Origin: Pseudomonas viridiflava
Lineage (GTDB): Bacteria > Pseudomonadota > Gammaproteobacteria > Pseudomonadales > Pseudomonadaceae
Length of the DNA: 64,000 nt
Direction of reading: 5' to 3'
Assembly (NCBI RefSeq): GCF_900602065.1
Contig: NZ_UWFN01000310.1
Span: forward strand, 62,001-126,000
The notes under the pieces were generated by a model. The model was not told the origin of the DNA. It did not search any database and saw only the letters and a program-made list of their open reading frames with translations. Shown piece by piece: positions 57,042 to 64,000 of the stretch (positions are counted from its first letter, which is position 1; each line of letters begins with the position of its first letter). The translations under genes were made by a program, and so were the position numbers.

Positions 57042-58163
57042 ATGATGAGCAGCGCGGCAAACTCCCGGAGTCAGCAGACCATGTCAAAGATCACAGAGAA
57101 TTCGTCAGCTCAGCCTTTACCGACCCTGAAGAAGCACGAGGGGCGGTATCGCAACCCCGTGCCCATGAGTCGCATGGGCTTTTTCAAAACGCTGGGGATT
57201 TTCTGGAACATGACCTTCAAGAAACCATCGGTCACACGTCCTTCGGGGGAAATTCCAGTGCAACCATTATCGCGTCAGCAGCTCCTGGCTGCTCCGGACT
57301 ACACGGTCTACCGCCTTGGGCATTCCACCGTGTTGCTGAAAATGCGTGGGGTATTCTGGCTGACAGATCCTGTTTTTGCCGAACGTGCTTCACCCGTGCA
57401 ATGGGCGGGGCCACAGCGTTTCCATCAGCCACCGATCAGCATTGAAGAACTGCCGCCCATCAAGGCAGTGATCCTGTCGCACAATCACTACGATCATCTT
57501 GACCATATGGCTATCAAAGCACTGGAGGCCAAGACCGAGCACTTCCTGACGCCTCTGGGTGTTGGCGATACTTTGATGGAGTGGGGCGTGCCTGCGCACA
57601 AGATCACTCAACTGGACTGGTGGCAATCCACGGAAGTGCATGGCATGCAGTTTGTGGCGACGCCTTCCCAGCACTTTTCCGGGCGCACGCTGCTGGATGG
57701 CAACCGCAGCCTGTGGGCATCGTGGGTGATGCACGATGAACATCAGCGAATTTTCTTCAGCGGCGATACCGGTTATTTCGATGGCTTCAAAACCATCGGC
57801 GAGCAGTACGGCCCGTTCGACCTGACCTTGATGGAAACCGGCGCCTACAACGTCGACTGGCCAGATGTGCACATGCAGCCCGAAGAAACCCTGCAGGCGC
57901 ATATCGACCTGCGCGGGCGTTGGTTGCTACCGATTCATAACGGCACCTTTGACCTGGCGATGCACGCCTGGCATGAGCCGTTTGATCGCATCATTGCCCT
58001 GGCATGGGAAAAGAACGTCTCAATCACCACGCCACAAATGGGCCAGCCGTTTTACGTGCAATACCCGTGTCGCGGCAACGCGTGGTGGCTGGGTATGGAA
58101 GGTGTGCGGGAAGTGCCGCTGGAAGATAACCGCGGTTTTCAGTACGTGCGGCGCGATGCTTGA
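57042..58163 (+). CDS. MBL-fold metallo-hydrolase (NAPE-PLD/UlaG-like)
   Basis: The 373-residue protein has the metallo-beta-lactamase fold with LGHSTVLLKMRGVFWLTDPV, the zinc motif SHNHYDHLDH (about 146-155) and FFSGDTGYFDGF with the third-ligand Asp. HNGTFDLAMHAWHEP carries the last His. The pattern is that of the UlaG/NAPE-PLD branch, which includes lipid phosphodiesterases and lactonases. Residues 1-60 are an unconserved, probably membrane-associating leader (GFFKTLGIFWNMTFKK). GGAGG sits four bases before 57042 and seven before the next ATG at 57045. Likely controlled by the divergent TetR. Confidence 0.85.
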   Translation: MMSSAANSRSQQTMSKITENSSAQPLPTLKKHEGRYRNPVPMSRMGFFKTLGIFWNMTFKKPSVTRPSGEIPVQPLSRQQLLAAPDYTVYRLGHSTVLLKMRGVFWLTDPVFAERASPVQWAGPQRFHQPPISIEELPPIKAVILSHNHYDHLDHMAIKALEAKTEHFLTPLGVGDTLMEWGVPAHKITQLDWWQSTEVHGMQFVATPSQHFSGRTLLDGNRSLWASWVMHDEHQRIFFSGDTGYFDGFKTIGEQYGPFDLTLMETGAYNVDWPDVHMQPEETLQAHIDLRGRWLLPIHNGTFDLAMHAWHEPFDRIIALAWEKNVSITTPQMGQPFYVQYPCRGNAWWLGMEGVREVPLEDNRGFQYVRRDA

Positions 58164-58254
58164 GGTCTGTCTGTACAGGCGAACTTGCTGTCACTGACTC
58201 GCTGTCACAGAAATACGCGGAACCCTGTGGGAGATTCTATGTTTGCTTGCAATC

Positions 58255-58376
58255 CCGTAGGACCGGCCGGGCGGCGCTCCGCTTTAGCCGGGAGAGCTAT
58301 TTCTGACGAGGAATATGTAGTGAATGTCCCGACGCCCTCCCGGCTAAAGCGGAGCGCCGCCCGGCCAGTCCTACGG
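58255..58376. repeat. Long inverted repeat with 40-bp arms
   Basis: Arms at 58255-58294 and 58337-58376 are complementary with a single mismatch and enclose 42 bases. They start CCGTAGGACCGGCCGGGCGG and end with GCTTTAGCCGGGAG at the inner side. The sequence differs from the other REP classes in the window and is longer and more GC-rich. Confidence 0.9.
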
Positions 58377-58387
58377 AATAGCGCGGT

Positions 58388-58554
58388 CTATGTGGGAGCG
58401 GTGCTTGCCCGCGAAGAACGATAACGCGGTTATACCTGCCCCACCGCAGTGCCTGAATCGCAGGCAAGCGCGCTCCTACAGATTCGGTGATCGTCTGTGG
58501 GGTGCTTGCCCGCGATCGAGCTTGAAATTATCGCGGGCAAGTACCGCTCCCACA
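58388..58554. repeat. Two REP pairs, class B
   Basis: First pair: GGTGCTTGCCCGCGAAG left arm (from about 58389) with a degenerate right arm ending 58481. Second pair 58495-58554: right arm ATCGCGGGCAAGTACCGCTC intact, left arm with a small deletion (GTGGGGTGCTTGCCCGC). Together with 58255-58376 they fill the gap before the small gene. Confidence 0.85.
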
Positions 58555-58574
58555 TGAGATCACTAGCATCACCC

Positions 58575-58727
58575 TCAGCCCTGCTTCGGATCCGGCGGCG
58601 TAGCCGGTCTTGGCTGTTCGCCTTTTTCATTCATCTGCTTGTTCTTCTCGCCCACCTTGCCGGCGTTTTCCGGCTTGTGATCAAGGTCTTCGCGGTCCGA
58701 TTCCTGGTCTTTCGGTTGTTCAGTCAT
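58575..58727 (-). CDS. Small, highly charged 50-residue protein
   Basis: An open frame of 50 codons, MTEQPKDQESDREDLDHKPE then a Lys/Glu/Asn-rich middle and a PRPATPPDPKQG tail. It has no hydrophobic stretch and is likely disordered. A GAGAGA ribosome-binding sequence lies about eight bases before the ATG. The strong charge bias, lack of Cys or aromatics and absence of rare codons argue for a real gene rather than chance. Function is unknown; it resembles small stress-associated hydrophilic proteins only in composition. It reads in the same direction as the response regulator upstream. Confidence 0.65.
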   Translation of the reverse strand: MTEQPKDQESDREDLDHKPENAGKVGEKNKQMNEKGEQPRPATPPDPKQG

Positions 58728-58805
58728 CACGGCGTCTCTCTTGTTTGTTGTCGGTAGAGATTGGGCAACGCCGGGTCGACAAGATTCGTATTATTTTTCA
58801 GCCCA

Positions 58806-59483
58806 TCACACCCGTTCCGTCATCGCCGCCAACGCCACCGAAGTCGCCGCCGTCCGCGTTTCCACACCCAGCTTGATGTAGATATGTTCAAGGTGCTTGT
58901 TCACCGTGCGTGGGCTGAGTTGCAGGATGTCGCCGATGTCTTTGTTGGTCTTGCCGCAGGAGACCCAGCGCAGTACTTCGATTTCTCGTTCGGTGAGCTG
59001 GAAGCGGCTGGAGAGTTTGCCGTAGGCAGGTTTGTCGTCGAAGCCCAGGCTGGCGGATTGCGAGGCGCTGCGGGCTGATTGCAGGATGCGCGCGGTGCGT
59101 AGGTGAGAGGCAACGCGGGCCAGGACTTCGTCGCAGACGATGGGTTTGGTCACGTAGTCGATGGCACCCGCTTCGAAGCCTTTGACCACGTGCTCGCTGT
59201 CGGTCAGGGCCGTCATGAACAATACCGGGATGTTGGCGCTGTCCGGTTGCGCCTTGATCCTGCGACAGGTCTCGAAACCATCCAGGCCGGGCATCATCGC
59301 GTCCAGCAGAATCAGGTCAGGGCGTCTGCGCTGAATCCGGTTAAGCGCGCTGCTGCCGTCCAGGGCCACCAGCACCATGTAACCCGCTTCATCCAGCGCG
59401 TCCGAAAGCAGCGCCAGATTATCCGGGGTGTCGTCGACGATCAGGATCACGCCGTTATCAGCGGGTTGGGTCAGGGCGTTCAT
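58806..59483 (-). CDS. NarL/LuxR-type response regulator
   Basis: The 225-residue protein has an N-terminal receiver domain (about 11-130; phosphoacceptor Asp61 in LILLDAMMPGLDG, Thr/Lys switch residues in FMTALTDS and YVTKPI). Its C-terminal LuxR helix-turn-helix (about 160-222) includes LTEREIEVLRWVSCGKTNKD and LSPRTVNKHLEHIYIKLGV. Its start lies inside the end of the permease-kinase gene, a 26-base overlap, so the two are almost certainly a coupled pair. The palindrome at 63059-63088 upstream of the kinase and urtA is the likely target. Confidence 0.92.
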   Translation of the reverse strand: MNALTQPADNGVILIVDDTPDNLALLSDALDEAGYMVLVALDGSSALNRIQRRRPDLILLDAMMPGLDGFETCRRIKAQPDSANIPVLFMTALTDSEHVVKGFEAGAIDYVTKPIVCDEVLARVASHLRTARILQSARSASQSASLGFDDKPAYGKLSSRFQLTEREIEVLRWVSCGKTNKDIGDILQLSPRTVNKHLEHIYIKLGVETRTAATSVALAAMTERV

Positions 59484-62400
59484 TGAGGGCCTCCTTCAGT
59501 TGCAGGCTGAGTTCATCCAGGCGAAAGCCCTTGGCAAGGGTTCGCAGGTCGGCGATGAAGCTGGCGCTGTTGATGCTGTCGCGTTCGATGGCGTCGAGTT
59601 TGGCCTGAATACCTCGCACATAGCCCAGGCCGCATAACTCGTATAAATCAAGCAGGTCTTGCCGAGGAGGCAGAGTCCACGGCACTTTGACCACCGACAC
59701 GGCGCGCAAACGACGCAACCACTGCAGTTGCAAGTGGTGCTGAATCCGGTCCAGCAGTTGCTGGATGTGCACGGGCTTGGCCAGGTAGTCATCGCAGACC
59801 TGGGGCACGCTGCGCTCCTTGTCGTCGGTGAACGGGTTAGCGTTGGCGGAAATGATGATGATCGGTGCCAGCGACAGCGCGTTGCGGCGGATCAGGCGGC
59901 TGGTTTCCCAACCGTCCATGTCCGGCATCGACAGGTCCATGAGGATCAGGTCCGGGTGCAGCAGTGATACCTGACGAATCGCTTCCTGACCGTTCGCAGC
60001 CTGGGCCACTTCAAAACCCAATGGCGCGAGCATGCCGCTGATCACCTTGCGATGTTCGATGTGGTCGTCCACCACCAGAATCAGCCGTCGCTCACCCTCA
60101 TAACCCATGACGTCGTGGTCGACGTGGATTACCGCCTTGGGCACGCGTACTTCGGACAGAAACAGGCGGACCTGAAAGCGCGTGCCTTCGTCCGGCTGGC
60201 TGGTGACGGACAAGGCGCCGCCCATCAACGAGGTGAGCATGCGCGTGATGGTCAACCCCAGGCCGACGCCGTTGTCCTGACGCACCAGGCCGCCGCGTTC
60301 GAAGGGCTGGAAGATCCGTTCGATCTGCTCGGGTGCAATGCCGATACCGGTGTCGATGATGTCGAATATGGCGGTTTCCCGGCGATAGCTGACCCGCAGA
60401 CAGACTTCGCCGCTGTCGGTGAAATTCACCGCGTTGCCCAGCAGATTGATCAGGATCTGCCGCACGCGCTTTTCGTCGCCGCGGACCACAGCAGGCATGC
60501 GGCCCACTACGTCCAGGCGAAACGTCAGGCCCTTTTCTCGCGCTGTCGGGGCAAACATTTGCTCCAGATCGTGGAGGAATTCCTGAAAGAGGATTTCCGA
60601 CGGCTCAAGGCGTAGCTTGCCGGCTTCGATTTTGGCGACATCCAGCAAGCCGTCGATCAGCGAGAGCAGATGCGAGCTGCTGCGCAGGATGGTCGCCAGC
60701 GGGTCTTGTTGATGAGACGGTGTAGTGGGATCACGCTGCAAAATCTGGGTGAAACCGAGAATGCTGTTCAGCGGCGTACGCAACTCATGGGAAAGGCCGG
60801 TGACGTAGCGGCTCTTGGCCGCGTTAGCCGCTTCCGAGGCTTCCTTGGCAGCCTGCAACGCCTGATCGGTCCTGTCATGGGCGTCGATTTCCTGCATCAG
60901 CAGTGACGTCTGACGATCCGATTCTTCCAGTGCGACGCGTCGACTTTCCCGCGTTAGCACCACCCACCAGGCGAGGATCCCGGCAAACACGCACAGGGTG
61001 AAAAACGCTTTGAGAAAAGCCAGGAATAGCGTGTGGTGCACGGCGGGAGATTGATCGATCAGGCTGTGGGACACCTGGCCGTAGATCACCGCCAACGCCC
61101 CGGAAATGGTCAGCAGCAGGACGGTCAGCAAACCCAGGTATTGCGCCAGCCGGGTATGCAGGTAGTGCAGAGGCAGTTTCGGCCACAGCGTGCTGACCAT
61201 GTCTTCGAACTGCATCGACAGCCTTGCGCGACGTTTGCACTGGTCGGCGCAGCGCGCATCCAGCGAGCAGCACAGCGAACAGATCGGTGAGCTATAGGCC
61301 GGACAGTAGGCCATGTCCGGCGTCTCGAATTCATTGCTGCACAGGCCGCAACGCAAGCTGGTCTGTGGCCCGGCAGGGAAGAGTTGCAACGGGTCACTGG
61401 TGCGCGCGATGTAGTACTTGCCTTGGGTCCACCAGGCGATCAACGGTGCGGCGATCAGCGCGGTCGTCAGGGAAATCAGCGGCGGGGCGGCTTGGGCCAG
61501 CTCACCAAATGCCCCGAAATGGGCACTGATCGACAGCAATGACGCAATCGACATGGCCCCCACGCCAACGGGGTTGATGTCATACAGATGCGCGCGTTTG
61601 AACTCGATGTGTTTCGGGGAAAAGCCCAACGGCTTGTTGATCACCAGATCAGCCACCAGCGTGCCTATCCAGGCAATCGCGACGTTGGCGTATAGCCCCA
61701 ACACTTGTTCGATTGCATCGAATACCCCCAACTCCATCAGGATCAGTGCGATGGCGACGTTGAACACCAGCCACACCACGCGGCCCGGATGACTGTGAGT
61801 GACGCGGGCAAAGAAGTTCGACCAGGCCAGCGAACCGGCGTAGGCATTGGTCAGGTTGATTTTGATCTGGGAAATGATCACGAACAGCACCATGGCTGCC
61901 AGCGCCCATTCAGGTGAGCTGAACACGTAACGGAAGGCGACCAGATACATCTGCGTCGGTTCTGCTGCGCGCTCGATGGGTACTTCGTGCTGCAGAGCGA
62001 GAAAAGCCAGGAAGGCACCGGCCATGATTTTCAGCGCGCCGGGGATGATCCAGCCGGGACCTGCCATCAGCAGTGCGGCCCACCAGCGTTTGCGGTTCTT
62101 TCGGGTTTTTTCCGGGAGAAAGCGTAAATAGTCGACCTGTTCGCCGATTTGCGTCACCAATGACAGCGCGACGCTGAAGGCTGCACCAAAGAACAGCAGA
62201 TTGAAGGTGCCGCCTTCGCCTTCACGCCCGGCAAAGGTCGTCAGGTCGGTGAGGGCTTCGGGGTTTTTCCAGATCACGAAGATATACGGGACCAGCAACA
62301 AGGTCAGCCATAACGGTTGCGACCACATCTGTAAACGGCTGATCAGGGTGATGCCATAGGCGACCAGCGGGATGACGATGATCGAGCAGATCACGTAGGC

Positions 62401-62859
62401 CATGGCCAGCGGGATCTGGAAATACAGCTCGATGGCCAATGCCATGATTGCCGCTTCCAGGGCAAAAAACAGGAAGGTGAAACTGGCGTAGATCAGCGAC
62501 GTGATAGTCGAGCCGATGTAGCCGAAACCCGCGCCACGGGTCAGCAAGTCCATGTCTACGCCGTAGCGGGCCGCGTAATAGCTGATGGGCAGGCCGGTCA
62601 GGAAAATCACCAACGCCGTGGCCAGAATCGCCCACAAAGTGTTGGTGAAGCCGTAACTCATCACCAGCGCACCGCCGATGGCTTCCAGTGCCAGAAACGA
62701 AACAGCACCGACGGCGGTGTTGGCGATGCGGAACTCCGACCATTTGCGGAATGATTTGGGCGTGAAGCGTAAGGCGTAGTCCTCCATGGTCTCGTCAGCG
62801 ACCAGGCTGTTGTAATCGCGACGTACCTTGACGATGCGTTGGGAGCCGGAGCGTCGCAC
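59458..62859 (-). CDS. NCS1 permease-fused hybrid sensor histidine kinase
   Basis: A 1133-residue fusion. Residues about 25-490 form a complete NCS1 (cytosine/purine permease-like) 12-helix unit, e.g. NTAVGAVSFLALEAIGGALV and SQIKINLTNAYAGSLAWSNF. Residues about 503-541 hold nine Cys in CxxC-like spacing (CGLCSNEFE, CPAYSSPICSLCC). Two more helices follow, then a kinase: His box SHELRTPLNS (about 690), DTGIGIAPEQ and GVGLGL. A receiver comes next (Asp about 973 in LILMDLSMPDMDGW), then a helical C-terminal end without a clear HPt His. Start is a GTG at 62859 with AGGAA upstream. It is divergent from urtA. Known transporter-fused sensors (CbrA type) suggest it senses a permease substrate; urea, purine or allantoin-related compounds are candidates by context. 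Confidence 0.9.
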   Translation of the reverse strand: MRRSGSQRIVKVRRDYNSLVADETMEDYALRFTPKSFRKWSEFRIANTAVGAVSFLALEAIGGALVMSYGFTNTLWAILATALVIFLTGLPISYYAARYGVDMDLLTRGAGFGYIGSTITSLIYASFTFLFFALEAAIMALAIELYFQIPLAMAYVICSIIVIPLVAYGITLISRLQMWSQPLWLTLLLVPYIFVIWKNPEALTDLTTFAGREGEGGTFNLLFFGAAFSVALSLVTQIGEQVDYLRFLPEKTRKNRKRWWAALLMAGPGWIIPGALKIMAGAFLAFLALQHEVPIERAAEPTQMYLVAFRYVFSSPEWALAAMVLFVIISQIKINLTNAYAGSLAWSNFFARVTHSHPGRVVWLVFNVAIALILMELGVFDAIEQVLGLYANVAIAWIGTLVADLVINKPLGFSPKHIEFKRAHLYDINPVGVGAMSIASLLSISAHFGAFGELAQAAPPLISLTTALIAAPLIAWWTQGKYYIARTSDPLQLFPAGPQTSLRCGLCSNEFETPDMAYCPAYSSPICSLCCSLDARCADQCKRRARLSMQFEDMVSTLWPKLPLHYLHTRLAQYLGLLTVLLLTISGALAVIYGQVSHSLIDQSPAVHHTLFLAFLKAFFTLCVFAGILAWWVVLTRESRRVALEESDRQTSLLMQEIDAHDRTDQALQAAKEASEAANAAKSRYVTGLSHELRTPLNSILGFTQILQRDPTTPSHQQDPLATILRSSSHLLSLIDGLLDVAKIEAGKLRLEPSEILFQEFLHDLEQMFAPTAREKGLTFRLDVVGRMPAVVRGDEKRVRQILINLLGNAVNFTDSGEVCLRVSYRRETAIFDIIDTGIGIAPEQIERIFQPFERGGLVRQDNGVGLGLTITRMLTSLMGGALSVTSQPDEGTRFQVRLFLSEVRVPKAVIHVDHDVMGYEGERRLILVVDDHIEHRKVISGMLAPLGFEVAQAANGQEAIRQVSLLHPDLILMDLSMPDMDGWETSRLIRRNALSLAPIIIISANANPFTDDKERSVPQVCDDYLAKPVHIQQLLDRIQHHLQLQWLRRLRAVSVVKVPWTLPPRQDLLDLYELCGLGYVRGIQAKLDAIERDSINSASFIADLRTLAKGFRLDELSLQLKEALNERPDPTR

Positions 62860-62935
62860 TTGGCGTGTTCCTGAAAAGGATATTTATGGTTATGGGTTGC
62901 CAACAGCAACTTTCGTGCCTCCCTGGCGCCTATTT

Positions 62936-63008
62936 CTGTAGGAGCTGCCGCAGGCTGCGAAGCGGTGTGTCATGAAAAAACATTCGCAGCCTTCGGCAGC
63001 TCCTACAG
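62936..63008. repeat. REP pair, class A
   Basis: GGAGCTGCCGCAGGCTGCGA (one change from the other class A copies) and its complement form 26-bp arms at 62936-62961 and 62983-63008, between the sensor kinase start and the urt operator. Confidence 0.9.
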
Positions 63009-63058
63009 GTAAAGGGTATTTCTGCGCGCAATCATCCACTTTTTTACGCAATCCGGCC

Positions 63059-63088
63059 CTACGTCAAATGACGTAGCCCGGTACGTCA
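63059..63088. promoter_or_regulatory. Putative response-regulator operator before urtA
   Basis: CTACGTCAAATGACGTAG at 63059-63076 is a perfect 8-2-8 palindrome, followed after six bases by a third half-site TACGTCA at 63082-63088 in direct orientation. It lies 113-142 bases before the urtA ATG and about 200 before the kinase gene. The adjacent NarL-type regulator is the most likely binder. Confidence 0.65.
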
Positions 63089-63200
63089 TGGTGCGTATAC
63101 CCGGTTTTGCTCCTCGACCTCATGCTTGCCGCAGTCTCACCACAGGGCCTTTGCGGACCGTGGCGCATTTAAAAAAACAGGCAAGCACAGGAGCGGGAAC

Positions 63201-64000
63201 ATGAATTCACGACTGACAGGTGCCAAAAGGTTTTTGCCACGTCGATTGGCGCTGGGCGCTGCTGCGCTTTCGCTGATTGCGGCAGGGGTGTTCGGGCAAG
63301 TGGCGCTGGCCGATGACGCCAATACCACCGGGCTGGCCGTGACCGCGACCGAAGTGACGGTCGGCCAGTTGCACTCGGCTACCGGCACCATGGCCATCTC
63401 TGAGACAGGTTCGATCCAGGCCGAGCGTCTGGCCATCGACCAGATCAACGCCTCGGGCGGGATTCTCGGACGGCAGATTAAAGTCGTGCAGGAAGACGGC
63501 GCGTCTGACTGGCCGACCTTCGCCGAAAAAGCCAGGAAGCTGCTGGTAGGCGACAAGGTCGCGGCGGTATTCGGCTGCTGGACCTCCGCCTCACGTAAAG
63601 CCGTGTTGCCGGTGTTCGAGAAGGAAAACGGCCTGCTGTACTACCCGACTTTTTATGAAGGCCTGGAACAGTCGAAAAACGTGATTTATACCGGCCAGGA
63701 AGCCACCCAGCAGATTATTGCCAGCCTCGACTGGATCGCCAAAACCAAAGGCGCCAAAACCTTTTACCTGATTGGCTCGGATTACATCTGGCCGCGCACC
63801 TCCATGAAGATCGCCCGCAAGCACATTGAAAACGTGCTCAAAGGTACCGTGGTTGGCGAGGACTACTACCCGTTGGGCAACACTCAATTCGGCTCGCTGA
63901 TCAACAAGGTCAAGCTGAAAAAACCTGACGTGGTGTTCGCCGCCGTGGTCGGTGGTTCCAACGTTGCCTTCTACAAACAGCTCAAAGCCGCTGGCGTTGA
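63201..64000 (+). CDS. urtA: Urea ABC transporter substrate-binding protein (partial, runs off the window)
   Basis: The first 266 residues of UrtA, the periplasmic binding protein of the UrtABCDE urea/amide importer. A long signal peptide is present (RRLALGAAALSLIAAGVFGQ, cleavage near ALA-DD at about 38). Family segments are VGQLHSATGTMAISETGSIQ, AIDQINASGGILGRQI, VFGCWTSASRKAVLPVFEKE and PTFYEGLEQSKNVIYTGQEA. GGAGCGGG precedes the ATG at 63201. The remaining urt genes presumably follow outside the window. Urt systems are induced by nitrogen limitation; the divergent two-component pair may add substrate-specific control. Confidence 0.94.
   Translation, partial: MNSRLTGAKRFLPRRLALGAAALSLIAAGVFGQVALADDANTTGLAVTATEVTVGQLHSATGTMAISETGSIQAERLAIDQINASGGILGRQIKVVQEDGASDWPTFAEKARKLLVGDKVAAVFGCWTSASRKAVLPVFEKENGLLYYPTFYEGLEQSKNVIYTGQEATQQIIASLDWIAKTKGAKTFYLIGSDYIWPRTSMKIARKHIENVLKGTVVGEDYYPLGNTQFGSLINKVKLKKPDVVFAAVVGGSNVAFYKQLKAAGV

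Overview
The window is chromosomal DNA of a Pseudomonas, probably of the fluorescens/syringae side of the genus. The evidence is the order tig-clpP-clpX-lon-hupB-ppiD, the six-gene mnh antiporter operon with a fused MnhA/MnhB subunit, the split homogentisate genes with an HmgR-type repressor, the Ku/LigD pair, and many REP palindromes of the Pseudomonas GGAGC..GCGA type. Coding density is high. I see no prophage, plasmid functions, CRISPR array, rRNA gene or intact tRNA gene.

Layout. 1-8.8 kb: protein quality control (trigger factor, ClpXP, Lon, HU-beta, PpiD), with a likely heat-shock promoter before lon, a near-consensus sigma-70 promoter before hupB, and a decayed tRNA-Asp-like sequence between hupB and ppiD. 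9-17.6 kb: a soluble PAS-PAS chemoreceptor of BdlA type, a Gfo/Idh oxidoreductase, a DksA-like protein lacking two zinc ligands, a membrane chemoreceptor with its probable sensor at the C-terminus, an orphan DUF2235/Tle1-like lipase, and three small unknown genes. 17.7-23.8 kb: the mnhACDEFG cation/proton antiporter operon on the minus strand. 23.9-31.6 kb: an EamA exporter with a divergent XRE-cupin regulator, an FAD oxidoreductase, SoxR with a divergent SoxR box facing an ABM-family monooxygenase, a reduced methanesulfonate locus (msuD, sfnR), and a REP-associated tyrosine transposase. 31.7-35.2 kb: ku and ligD for non-homologous end joining. 35.4-44.2 kb: a Tat-exported aldo/keto reductase, an MFS transporter, a PssA-type phospholipase-D-superfamily enzyme, and glcDEFG for glycolate oxidation. 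44.4-50.2 kb: tyrosine/homogentisate catabolism (maiA, hpd, hmgR, hmgA, fahA) with two matching HmgR-type operators. 50.3-54 kb: D-aminoacylase, RpiR regulator and GntP permease. 54.5-58.2 kb: a GlxA-type regulator, an isonitrile-hydratase-like protein, a TetR regulator and a metallo-hydrolase. 58.6-64 kb: a 50-residue protein, a response regulator, a permease-fused hybrid sensor kinase, and divergent urtA, cut by the window end.

The most interesting unit is the last one. A whole NCS1-type permease is fused through a cysteine-rich linker to a hybrid histidine kinase, overlaps its NarL-type response regulator gene, and is divergent from a urea ABC transporter gene. A perfect 8-2-8 palindrome plus a third half-site lies in the shared intergenic region. 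I infer a transporter-like sensor controlling urea or amide uptake. Other signals worth attention are the paired HmgR operators, REP pairs lying in the leaders of the SoxR-box ABM gene and hmgA, the missing msuE/msuC genes, and the tRNA-like remnant after hupB.
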